Positions 20,001 to 31,800 of a stretch of DNA of 39,339 nucleotides are shown piece by piece. Source of the DNA: Zancudomyces culisetae (lineage: Eukaryota > Kickxellomycota > Harpellomycetes > Harpellales > Legeriomycetaceae); NCBI GenBank assembly GCA_001969505.1, contig LSSK01000108.1:5958-45296 (forward strand), given 5' to 3'. A model generated the notes under the pieces. The model saw nothing but the letters and a program-made list of their open reading frames with translations, was not told where the DNA came from and ran no database searches. Position 1 is the first letter of the stretch; each line of letters starts with the position of its first letter. Position numbers and translations under genes: made by a program.

Positions 20001-22736
20001 AAATGGGGTTTTGAAATGTGCAAAAAAGCAATTTCGACAAATTCAAAATATTTCTTTTTTCTTTTTTCTTTTTTCCTTCTTATTAGAGCTTTAATAGTCT
20101 AGAGTTCATTTAATAAGCGGCATTTTTATTATTATTAAAATTATTATTATTATTATTCTAGTTACAAACAAACAGCAAATCCAAAGTTAAAAAAAAGTCT
20201 TTCATGGGATGATGGAAACATCAACATTTTGAACCTTTTGCCACAACAAATAAAATTCAGGAAATGTATGTAAAAGTATTGTTATGACAAAAATAATGGC
20301 GAATTATTTTCAAAGATTTAATTAGGCAACTCGCCGAAATGTTTCTATTTGTCTAGTACATTTATAATTTTTTTTACAAACTTTTTTATAATTGAAATGA
20401 ATAATAATAAACACACAATTCTGCATAATATATCCCATTCATACATGGTTGCTTTACATACTTTCATATGTGTACAATTATAACAATAACCAAGGTCTGC
20501 ATACACGTGTATGATAAAAAAAGAAACAAAAGTCGACAAAAAAAAACTTTAACAAACGGAAAAGTTTTGTTCATTAGATTGTCAAAATGCGAGCTTATGT
20601 AAAAAAAATAATTAAATAAAAAAAAGGCATAATACAAGACAGAAACTTGTACATTTACAAACGTCATCGCGGATCAACCTTAGCTTTATGTGTTCTTTTT
20701 TTTTCATGTTACGTTATATGATTGACATTGTTGTAAAAAAAAAAAGTTTTGTCCTGTCCTGTCTTGTCCCTTCTTTTCTTGGGCAAGCCTTGGGCTAGTC
20801 AGGAAACAAAACTTATTTTCATATCTATCCGAAATAAAACATTATTTGGTAATGCAAGGAGAGAAAAAAAAATACAGCATGCTAGGAGAAATAAATAAAA
20901 ATACTAGACATCATTCCGTAATTATGATTATTTTTTACCAAACAATGAGCACAAATGGCAAATAGTTTCATTATTTAGCTTAATTTGGTTAGGGACAACG
21001 GATAGGAACAAAAGGATGAGAAGGGTGTGGTGAAGGAGTAGAGGATGGGGGGAGGATGAAATGGTAGGGTGAGAAGTGGAAAGTTTGAGGCAAAGGTATT
21101 TCATAATAAATAACAAAAGGAAAAATAAAGTAGTTTGGTCAATATGATTGGAGGAGGGAATGGTTACAGTCAAATGTATTTAGGAAATAAAGAAATACGT
21201 TGATACTTTTTTTTTTATCTTTCCTGGTGCAATTTAAAAATGGCGTTAATAGGCATTTTAGTAGGTGGAATAAAACTAGCAAAGAATTCTGCAAGATGAT
21301 TTATTTAACATGATTCATTATAACCCGAGAAGAGAGTGTGTGTGAGTGGGGGGGGAGGGTGAGGAGGAGGGGAAGGGAGTGAGGGAGTGGGAGGAGTGGG
21401 TTTTTTTTGAAATGTTTTGATGTAATAATGTTAGTATATTTTTTAAAAATAACAAAAATCAGGTGCATGAATTGATGAATACTAAGAGGAGGAAAAGAAG
21501 CACCGAGTATTCAATTTGACATGATACTAAAATAAAAAAGTAAAACTGAGTGCAAGTGGGGAGGGTGAATATTTTTGTCCAGAATAAAACAAATGGTAAA
21601 AAAAAAAAAGCCAGAGTATAAGCCATTTAATAAAAGCAGAGTTATAAGATTATTAATTATGCTTGAAAATTGCCGGGTTATACACTTGATTTATTTACTT
21701 GTTGTTAGTAGAAAGAAATGAAGAAATAAATAAATAAATAAAAAGAAATGGCAATAAAGTGGATAATACAAGAAGGAAAAGGAAAGGGGAAAAGGGAAAG
21801 GAAAGGGGAAATGGAGGAAAAAGTGAAATCGGAAAATTGATGGATTTTTTTCTTTATTTGTACTGGGTACTTTCCACTACCAAGTTGATTTCAAATGATA
21901 AAAATAAAAAAAAATTTAATCTATTCAATTATAGAAATAATACTAATCACAGAGCAATAAAAAAGAAAAAAAAAAGAAAAAAAGGAAAAAAAAGAAAAAA
22001 AAGAAAAAAACGTCAAAAAAAATTACAAAAAAGAAAAAGAGAAGTGGAATGAAAAAAAGCAGTGAATGTATAAAAAGCATTGGTATTTATATATACATTT
22101 TAGTTTTTTGTAATCCAACATTTCTTTATATAACCTCGTTGATTTATATTTGTATTTTCAATTTCATATTTTACAATTCAATTCATTTCAGTTCAATTTA
22201 GTTTAGTTTAGTTTGCATATTTTTATTACAGTTTTGTAACTATAAACTATAAACTATAAACTAACAAAAAAAAAGTAATAGAACTCTCTTTAACTTTTAT
22301 CAAAATAGAATTAATAAGAGAGTAATAAGCTTTAGATTTTTTTTTCTGTTCTTTTTTTCTTGCCTTGGTAAAAAAAAAATACTTTAAAACCAACAAGATA
22401 TTGAAATAGAAAAAAGGTAGGAAAAAAAAGGGGGGCGAGCAAAACTTAACCGATAAAAGGACGAGTAAAAGGGAAAAATAAAAAGTATCGGTAACCCCAG
22501 GCTTAATATATACTTGTTAGAATCAGGATCGGTTGTTTATAAAATTATAAATGATTCAAGCCGATTTTAGTACAACTAGAAATACAATAATAGAGGTATA
22601 AAAAAAAAACTAGAACTAGAAACAGGAATAGGAATAGGAATAGGAATAGAAAAGTGTAAAAGTATAAAACAATACCAACACTATCGAACCCTCATTTTCC
22701 ATAAAGAGAAAAAGGAAAAGAAAAAGGAAAAGCAAA
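17061..22736. other. 5.7-kb region without a supported gene; upstream DNA of the Mga2-like gene
   Basis: I find no exon series, family motif or long frame with coding-like composition on either strand. The longest open frame (minus, 18019-18603) is Phe/Leu/Ser-rich low complexity and rejected. The plus strand is marked by recurrent G-rich polypurine tracts (about 17610-17640, 17835-17880, 18420-18445, 18705-18730, 20995-21080, 21348-21400) within AT-rich sequence. Simple repeats include AAAAAG-type runs (21960-22040), a GTTTA run (about 22197-22215), an ACTATAA run (about 22238-22264) and GGAATA repeats (about 22625-22650). A long regulatory region, long 5' leader exons or non-coding RNA are all possible; none is shown. 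Confidence 0.5.
21348..21400 (+). other. G-rich polypurine tract with quadruplex potential
   Basis: Within 53 bases there are at least six runs of three or more G (the first is eight G), separated by short A/T-containing loops, and only three non-purines. It meets the usual G3+ four-tract pattern for an intramolecular G-quadruplex on the plus strand, 1.3 kb upstream of the Mga2-like start. Formation is inferred only. Confidence 0.5.
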
Positions 22737-25700
22737 ATGTACAAGACAATTAAAAAGATTTTTAAAGGAGGTAAGGAATCGGGAGTTCAGAATCAGTTTG
22801 AACTAGGTGATGAGGGAGTGGAGATCGACGAATATGAAAAAAAGAGATATTCATTTACAACCGAACCCAACAGTTCAGGATCGAGGTTTGAGTATCTTAG
22901 CAAAATGCTTGATACGAGCAAAGGAGGGGTGAGTGGAGGTGGAGAAATAAATAGGGGGATGGGGATTGGAGGCAGTAGTGAGGAAGGTGGTATGATCAAT
23001 AGATATGCTACAGCACCACCAACATTTACAGGAGCTAATAGATTTGTACCAAAAATGACGATAGCAAGCAGTAATTTTAATGGGGAAATTAAACAAGAAA
23101 ATACAAGCAATTCGATGGAGGGAGAAGGAGGAGGGATAAACATGATGACATATAACAATTTCAGTCAAGGATATAATGTTAGGACACAAGGGGGTATGGG
23201 TATGGGTATGGGTATGGGCATAGGAGGAGGAGGAGGAGGCAATGCGGTGATTGATAAGGACCTTGTGAATCTTAGCTATATGGATTATCAGAATTTATTG
23301 CAATTACACAGTACATTTGTAAATGATATTAATAATCAGAGTGTAAGTATGGGCAGTAGTAGTAGTGTTGGCGGAGGTGTTGGTAGTGATAGTGATGGAA
23401 TAAAGATGTCAGTACAAAGCCCGATGAGTGTTGATGGAGGATTAGGAGGGTATGGGTTTGATATAAATGAATTAATGATATTAAAGTCAAGAGGAGAATA
23501 TCCAGGAGAAAATGAATCAACACAATCAGAAAACGAAATGATGGGAATGGGAATGGGGATTGGAGTTGGAATGGGAATGGAAATGGAAATGGAAGCATAC
23601 AAAAACGTATTGGGAAACAGTTCACTTGTAGGATCATTTGAAGATTCACGAATGTCAGGACCAGGATCAGGACCAGGATCAGGATCAGGATCAGGAGGGG
23701 GAGGGGGAGGGGGAATGGATAGTGTGGCAAGCAGTATAAATTTGCAAAATAGCTTTTCAAGTTTAAATAACTTGACCAACTTTTCACCAAATGTGTCACA
23801 GATAATGTTTTTTAATCAAGAGAGTGGAGAAAGCGAGGCGAGCAGGAGTATACTAAACAAGTGTATAGAGCCAAGTAGTTCGATATACCAGAATCCGAAT
23901 ATGGAAGGATGTGAAAGTTATTTAGAAGAGTTGGAGAGGATCAAGATGGAGGGACTAAAGATGGAGATACAAGGGATTCCAGAAGAAAATGCAAAATCAC
24001 GAGTGGAGACACAGATCAAGATCAATTTAAAGTTGATGAATGCAAAGACGGGAGAGAAGGTGACAAGTTGGTCACATGTACTGTTTCCAGAGAATATGAT
24101 ATCACGAGATAAATTTAAGTATCGAGTGAATGGGATAGTAAGTGGAGGAACGAGTAACAATAGCAACAATAGTGGTGGTAGTGGAAGTGGAAGTGGTAAT
24201 AACAGTTCTGGGCCTAGAACACCTGCACATTTGCTTCGACTTGAAGCGGATTTGGTTCCATTTAGTAACAGTTCAAAGGGACATATAAAGGTGTGTATGG
24301 GATGTATGAGAAGAGAATATAAGCGAACGTTGAGACGAAAAGATGTAAAACAAGTGAATTCGCCGAGTGTAACAGGAGCAGGAGGAGCAGGAGCAGGAGA
24401 GGGGAAGGAAGGAACTGAAGTAGAAGGGGGTGGTAATAATGAAGGACAAACACAACAGTATACTACAGGGATAATGGAAAGAGATTGGGACCAAGCAAGG
24501 CTTGAGTTGGAGACAGAACGGAGTTTGATATTCAATTGTTACGATTTACAAGACTTTTCAAGTGGCGAAATGACATTTCCAATACGGATTACGTGTTACT
24601 GTAGACATCATGGAGAGAAAATAGGGTTCTGTGTGGTGTTTCGAATAATAGATTATACAGGAAAGGAGATATGTACAGTGACATCGCCACCGATTATGAT
24701 AACAGATGATCACAAATCTAATCATAAATTGAAGGGAGATAGAAAGTTACAAGCAAAGAGTGAATATACACGAAAGGGCAATAATAATGAGGCAACAAAC
24801 AATGTCAATATCAATGTCAATATGAACAATGTTAGTAGTAATAGTAGTAATAAGAATCGAATAATGAGTGAAGGAAGCAAACGAATGTCAGATTTGGTTC
24901 ACAAATCACCATCGTTATTGGCAATTTCAGCTTCAGCCGGATCAAGTCCATATGAACCATCAACTAAACCAAACCAATCTTCGTCATCACCTTTGCCATT
25001 ACCTTTACCATTACAATCTTCGATGGGAATAGCAAATGTAGGGTTAATTCCAAGGTCAAGATCACCAAAACCACGATATAATTCACATCAACGGGGTAGA
25101 TCAGCGTCTTCTCTTCGAAATAATACGTCGGAAGTAGGAGGATTCCAACCAAGTCCTCTTAATGTTAATTTCTATCCAGAATTAGATTACAACAGCAACA
25201 GTAACAGTAACAACAACAGTAATGGAAATAGTAATAGTAATAGCAATAATAATAGTAACAATAATAGTGGTATTAATACACCAACACAATTAAAAGTACA
25301 AAACGAACAAGTTCTTGGTTCATTTTTACAAATCAACAATAACAANNNNNNNNNNNNNNNNNNNNNNNNNNNNNNNNNNNNNNNNNNNNNNNNNNNNNNN
25401 NNNNNNNNNNNNNNNNNNNNNNNNNNNNNNNNNNNNNNNNNNNNNNNNNNNNNNNNNNNNNNNNNNNNNNNNNNNNTCGAATAATGAGTGAAGGAAGCAA
25501 ACGAATGTCAGATTTGGTTCACAAATCACCATCGTTATTGGCAATTTCAGCTTCAGCCGGATCAAGTCCATATGAACCATCAACTAAACCAAACCAATCT
25601 TCGTCATCACCTTTGCCATTACCTTTACCATTACAATCTTCGATGGGAATAGCAAATGTAGGGTTAATTCCAAGGTCAAGATCACCAAAACCACGATATA

Positions 25701-27835
25701 ATTCACATCAACGGGGTAGATCAGCGTCTTCTCTTCGAAATAATACGTCGGAAGTAGGAGGATTCCAACCAAGTCCTCTTAATGTTAATTTCTATCCAGA
25801 ATTAGATTACAACAGCAACAGTAACAGTAACAACAACAGTAATGGAAATAGTAATAGTAATAGCAATAATAATAGTAACAATAATAGTGGTATTAATACA
25901 CCAACACAATTAAAAGTACAAAACGAACAAGTTCTTGGTTCATTTTTACAAATCAACAATAACAATAACAACAACAACAACAATGATAATAAAAATCCAT
26001 TTGTAGAAAGATTGTCTAGTAGGTCAGGTCCAGTGGCAGGAGGGTATCCTATAGAAGTATATGGATCCAACTTTACAGAAAAGGATTGGGTGTTTTTCGA
26101 TGGAGTAGCGGCAGCAGCAGTCAAAATTCGATCAGGTAATGTGATTGAGTGTGTTGTGCCACCTGTAATTGAACCAAAACCAGTTTCAGTTGTAGTTGCT
26201 CCAATCGGGGCAGCTGTTTCTCCTTATAAAATGGATCCCAATCAACATTCCTACTTTAGCAACACCAATGTTGTATATGAATATGTAGAAGATACTGACA
26301 CACAACTTGTTGTTTTGGTTTTGAATATCTTTTTGATGCGTGGAAGTGTTTCAATATCTGATAATCATCCCAGTGCCATTTTGGATTTGGTTAAAAACCA
26401 CTTGTTTGTTTACAATGTCAACACTGACTCTTTTTGGGATTCTGTATTTCTTTCTCTTCATTCATCCTCGATTACCATTCCTAATTCAAACTCAAACTCA
26501 AATTCAAATTCAAACTCAAATATCAATCGTGTTTCTATATCCAGTACTCATGGTCAAGCTTTACTATCTGAACTCAAGAATCTAAGAATGGCTGTTGCTT
26601 CTCGTGATTTATCCAACATGGAAAAACAAATAATCGGTCTTCTTTCTCATCTCTACACTTTAAACGAACTCGATGCTTTTCGATTATCTCAAAAACACCC
26701 AATCTCTCTACGTTCATTACTACATTTATCATCTTTGTTGGGAATGCAAAAACTTGTCAATATGTTGGTGGCTTGTGGTTCTCCAATCAATGATACTGAC
26801 CGGAGTGGTTATTCTGCTTTGCATTTTGCTTCGTGTTTTGGCAGACCTGAAATGACCTTTTTTTTATTGAATTTGGGTATTAATCATAATCTACGTTCTC
26901 ATACTGGTGCTACTGCTTTAGGTCTTGCTATGAATTATGGTTATATGAATATTTGCCATTTAATTACTACTCATCATAATTCCTTGCTATTAAACAACAA
27001 CAACAACAACAACAATTCAAATCAAAATCAAAATTCCAATCCCATTGCAATCAACAATACCAATGTAAATATAAGTACATCTTCCTTTTCTCGTTTACCT
27101 ATTCAACAACAGCAAATTCCTCAATTATATTCTCAAAACCAACTACATCAAAACCAACAACAATTGTTTCCACTACATTTACCAAACTCTACTCTTGATT
27201 TTACTACAAACTCTGTAAACTATAATCAAAATCTAACTCAAACTCATAATCTAACTCAAACTCAAAACCATAACCAAAATCAAAATCAAAATCAAAATCA
27301 GAAATTCTATACTTTAATGGATTCTAAACGTCCAAGGTCTACTATTCTTTCTTCAAATTTCTCTAGTACCACTTTACCTCATAATCTCAACTATTTCAAT
27401 TTGCAATTTCTGGATCATCAAAACCAAAACCAAAACCAAAACCAAAACCAAAACCAAAACCTTTCTCGGTTACAATCTTCCTCTGTTTCCCCTTCTTCAA
27501 CAACAGCAGCAACAAAAACAACAACAACCAATAATATTACCATTCCTACTATACACTCAAACACAAATAATCCAAATCTTGATCCTCTTACTTTAAATGA
27601 TCTCAACTCTTTTTTACAATCTAATGACTTTCCCCAAAACTTTCAAGACTTTTTAAATATTTCCTCAAACATTACCAACAACTCTACCAACATCAATAAC
27701 AACATCAATAACAGCATGAATAACAACAACAACAATAATAATAATAACAATAATACTTTTGGTGAGCAAGATGTAAATATTGTCTTGAATCAATTTCTAG
27801 CTTCTGAAATCCAAAATAATCCCTCTATAAACTAA
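22737..27835 (+). CDS. MGA2: Mga2/Spt23-like transcription factor (conserved N-terminal module, IPT/TIG, ankyrin repeats), split by assembly gap
   Basis: The ATG at 22737 opens a frame to 25345, where 131 N begin. The sequence after the N (25477-25965) repeats 24857-25345 exactly, and coding then continues at 25966. Removing gap and repeat keeps the frame and gives about 1492 aa. In that numbering there are Gly/Met-rich repeats (to about 290), the fungal Mga2/Spt23 module (about 420-650, with CYCRHHGEKIGF at 620 and SPPIMITDDHKS), an Asn/Ser tract at the gap, an IPT/TIG domain (about 880-970, GPVAGGYPIEVYGSNF), two or three ankyrin repeats (about 1115-1215, SGYSALHFASCFG) and Gln/Asn-rich repeats to the end. 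In yeast these factors sit in the ER membrane, are released by ubiquitin-dependent processing and switch on the fatty-acid desaturase gene. No C-terminal membrane helix is seen here, so release from the ER may not apply. The gene has no introns that I can see. Confidence 0.85.
24857..25345. repeat. First copy of a 489-bp perfect duplication (contig end before gap)
   Basis: Bases 24857-25345 are identical to 25477-25965, offset by exactly 620. The copy ends at the first N, inside an AAC/AAT asparagine-codon tract. This is how two contigs that overlap but were not merged look in a scaffold. Confidence 0.95.
25346..25476. other. Assembly gap, 131 N
   Basis: A run of N inside the Mga2-like coding region. 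Its length is not a multiple of three, so it shifts the frame and creates an apparent second open frame starting at 25484. The flanking duplication indicates that the true gap is negative, meaning the contigs overlap. Confidence 0.98.
25477..25965. repeat. Second copy of the 489-bp duplication (contig start after gap)
   Basis: It is identical to 24857-25345 and begins abruptly in mid-codon after the last N. It should be collapsed with the first copy. The ATG at 25484 is an internal methionine of the same protein, not a new start. Confidence 0.95.
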
Positions 27836-28114
27836 ATTATAATATCATTAACTCGTTAGTATTCTTATCCTTTTATATATGTTTTATGTTGTATTTAATT
27901 ATAATTATATATATATATATAATAAATATGATTTTTATTTTTTGTAAAACAACAAGATGTTTACGTGTTTGTAAAGTGAGGTGAAATGGGTGGTGGGGAT
28001 GGGGGGGGGGAGAAGGGGAGATAGAAAGAAGAATAAAAAGAAAAAGGAGAAGAAAAAATTCGGTAATGTATGATAGATTAGTATATAAACGTTAAAAAGT
28101 GATATAAAGGTGTG

Positions 28115-28146
<32 letters not shown>

Positions 28147-28787
28147 ATTTGGAATTTATAAAATCCAAAAATACAACAACAACAATTAAAAAAAGTAAAC
28201 CTAATTATTTTATCCATGTTTATATTTAAAGCTTTATATTTAAAGTTTCATATTTTACATGTACTACAATGTTAATAACAACTGTTATATAAATAAATAA
28301 AACAAGATTAAAGGGAAATAAAAGCAAGTAATTGCAACTCTATTTCCTTCTCCATCTCTCTCTTCCTCCTCTATCTTCCTTTTCCTCCACCTCACTCGAC
28401 AAATTTGTACAAAACAATTGGAGGAAATAAAAATTCATAAAATGTGTGTATGTGCCAAACAATACAAAATGTTGTGAATTTTTTAAACGTTTTTTCCACC
28501 CATTAAACAATTTAACCCATTTCAACCCATTTCAACCCATATTAACCCATTTGACCCATATTCCTATTCCTATTCCTATTCCTATTCCTATTCATGTTCA
28601 TATTCAAACTCATTCCAAAACATGTAATAGCAAAAGAAATAAAGAATTAAATAAAATAAATAAATAAAAGAAATAAAAAATTCCGTAAATATATATTAAA
28701 GAAAGAAATAAGAAAGAAAAAGAAAAAGAAAAAGAAAGAGAACTAGATTGTTTAAAATATTACTATTTGATTGTAATTTACATATAA

Positions 28788-28831
<44 letters not shown>

Positions 28832-28883
28832 AGACGAGTCTTTATTTTTATTTTTATTTTTAATTTTCGGAATTGGCAGAAAC
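27836..28883. other. Spacer between Mga2-like and SH3 scaffold genes
   Basis: 1.05 kb with no coding exon. It contains an AATAAA at about 27921 after the Mga2-like stop, a G-rich run (about 27984-28020), TA dinucleotide runs (about 27906-27922 and 28115-28142), degenerate ACCCATTTCA repeats (about 28515-28560), a CCTATT run (about 28561-28592) and a final TA run just before the SH3 gene. The last portion should be the promoter of the scaffold gene. Confidence 0.55.
28792..28826. repeat. (TA)n run just upstream of the SH3 gene
   Basis: An uninterrupted TA/AT run of about 35 bases ending about 58 bp before the start codon at 28884. It may serve as an easily melted promoter segment, but it is also a common microsatellite; its function is not shown. 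Confidence 0.7.
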
Positions 28884-31800
28884 ATGTCGAGTAAGTGTTA
28901 TACTTTTACTCTTTCCTACTATATCCCTCCTCCTACTATCCCATCATTAATAATACTATATATATAAAACAATTCTAGGTAACCAACAACAGCAAAAACA
29001 AAAACAACAACAACAACAGCAACAGCAAGAACAACAACAACAAGAACAGGTTTTGTTTTTGGCAAAAGCTACAAACAATTACTCCAAAATCAAACCAGAC
29101 GATGTAGAATTGCAAAAAGGAGATATTGTAGAAGTTCTAAAAACTGAATTTGATTCTTGGTGGGTTGGCAATAATACTCGAACTGGTGAACTTGGTTGGT
29201 TTCCCTCTAACGTAAATTTTACTATTTACTTTTCACTTTATACTTTTTTATTCCATTATATAAATGTACGTTTATATTCTAAAATGTATTTATATTTGTA
29301 TTTGTATTTGTATTTGTAAATAGTATGTGAGAAAAGTCGATTCCTCAAAGACCATCAAGAGACCCAAAAAAAGTAATTACATTTATCTTTTTACAACACA
29401 TTTATACGTTTATATATATATGTATTGTTAAAATGATAAACTTGTAAAATATAAATAATAAAATAAATAATAAACAAAAAAAAACTTGTAATAGAGACAA
29501 GGATGGCAGAGGTACTTTTTGATTACAATTCAGGAGATGCAGACGATTTGCAGTTGAAACAAGGTGAACGTGTAGAGATTTTGGAGGAGTATGATGAATG
29601 GTATTTGGGTAGGAATGGAGCAAGTTTTGGAACATTTCCTAGTGAGGTAATAATATACTCTTGTATATATTTTATTGTTTAGAGGAACTATGTAATAATA
29701 ATAATAATAATAAATGGAAAATGATTTAATAAATAGTATGTTAAAATATTAAGTTCACAAGAAATACAAGGGCATGAAGAAAGTGAAAACAAGGAAAAAG
29801 AGAAAGGAAAAGAAGCAACAATGATAAATGTTGGAGGGGATAAAGTTGAAGGTTCAGTCAAGTCATCATCAAAAGCGGGAGGTGCAAGTAAACTAGGACG
29901 GTTTTTCACAGGTAGAAAAAACAAAGAAAAAGAAAGAGGTAAAGAAAAGGAAAAAGAAAAAGAAGAGAGAAAGGAAGAGAGAAAAGAAGAGAGAAAGAAC
30001 AGTATTGAAGAGGGAAAAGATACATCAAGACAAAGTATAGATAGGACAATGGCAGGTCCCAGAGTGGCGAGTAGTGGAGCAACCAAAGGGTTTGCAGTCC
30101 AAAGGGACGAGAGCACAAGGGAACAGGTAGTGCCAATGTCGTTACCACCACTTCCGCCAATTCCTCCACCACCACCTCCACGTTCTCCACAATCTCCACA
30201 TCTTTCTTCGGCAATTTATCTTTCTCCACCTCCAAAACTTCCTCCTCTACCAGCAAGACCAATCTCAATTTCCCCTCAAGCAATGAATATATCGTTTATG
30301 ACAACAGAAAACGAAAACGAAAATGAAAATAAGGATGAAGATGTGAGTCGGAATGACAATGACAATGAGAGTGAGAATAAGAATAAGAGCAGGTTGGGAG
30401 GAGATATTGATGCATTACCTCCATTACCGCCAGTCCCACCACTTCCTAGACGTGCAACAACAGATATTACACGCTCAAGTGACCAAAAAGTACCCAAATT
30501 GCAACAGTTGGAGTACCAGCAACAGGAACATATAGGAGAAAATGATTTAATACCTCCACCTCTGCCGCAAAAAAGAGAATATAAACAAGTTTCTCGACAA
30601 GAACCTGATGTGATTGCTCAAGATGAAGATAATGAACTTGAACAAGAGGAAAAGACAGAGGAAAAACAACAGCAAAAACAGCAAAAACAAAAACAGCATC
30701 AACAACAACAACAACGACAACAGGCACAGATATTGGAAGATTATGAAACTGATTTACCAGAAGAGTTGTATCTGAATGCTGGAGACTATGTAACGGTGAT
30801 TCATATGGGAACAAAAAATGATGATCGCTGGAAAGGTGATTACCACGGTCGAATCGGGTTATTCCCAGCCCATATTGTCCAACTAATTGATGATGATAAT
30901 GATGATGATAACACTGAAAACAACAACAAAAAAGAAGAAGGAGAGGAACAAGAACAAGAACAAGAAGAAGGAGAAGGAGAAAAAGAACAAGGAGAAGAAG
31001 AAGAACAAGAGAAAGAGAAAGAGAAAGAGAAAGAAGGGGATCAAGAACAAGTACAAAAACAAGTGCAAAAACAAAAACAAAAGCCAGCAGGTATGTATGG
31101 AATCAAACAACAAGCAGTTGGAGGATTATTTTCTGGTGCTGATGGATTAGCTGCTCTTCAAAAGCTCAAGCTGCGATCAAAAACTACTACTTTTAGTGAT
31201 AAAGAAAAAAGTATAAAAGATGAACCTGACACTGAAAACAAACCTCAAACAGAAACCAACTCAGAACCAAACCCAAACCCAAACCCTCAGCAACCAAAGC
31301 CAACCTCACTTGAATCCACCCCATCATCTTCGTTTGTTGAAAAGGACCAACCGAATACTTCTGGCGCAGATGTACCTCCACAGGTATCAAAACCATTGCC
31401 TTTCAGACATCGTAATACTCACCCACATGTATCTTCTGTAGCATCTCTTGAAAAGGAAAGTGTACAAGATAATGTTTCTGACGAGCTGGCGGCAAAATTG
31501 GCACGGCGGTACAATGCGAGTGAAGTGAAGCCTACAACACCTGATGACTCGTCCGCACCCAATACTTCTCGGTTTTCAGTTGCTAAAGAACGAACAAGTG
31601 ACAAGAAGAATGTCGCAAAGTATAGTAGCGAAACTTCGGATGAACTTGCTTCCAAATTGGCTCGTAGATTTACCATGAGTCAAAATCCTTCTCAAAACAA
31701 AAAATCTACTGAACAAATAAATGAAAATGAACAAGAAAATGAACAAGAAAAGGTACAGGAAAAGGAACAGGAAAAGGAGCATGAAGAAACAACTGTATCC

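Noticed and set aside
17061-22736. Transposon or retroelement in the long gene-free region
   Set aside because: No transposase, reverse transcriptase, terminal repeats or target-site duplications were seen.
22793-24535. Pro/Leu-rich minus-strand frames opposite the Mga2-like gene
   Set aside because: Antisense of Gly/Ser/Met repeats; no independent evidence.
25484-27835. Separate gene starting after the N gap
   Set aside because: Its first 160 codons duplicate the sequence before the gap, and the start is an internal methionine; it is the 3' part of the Mga2-like gene.
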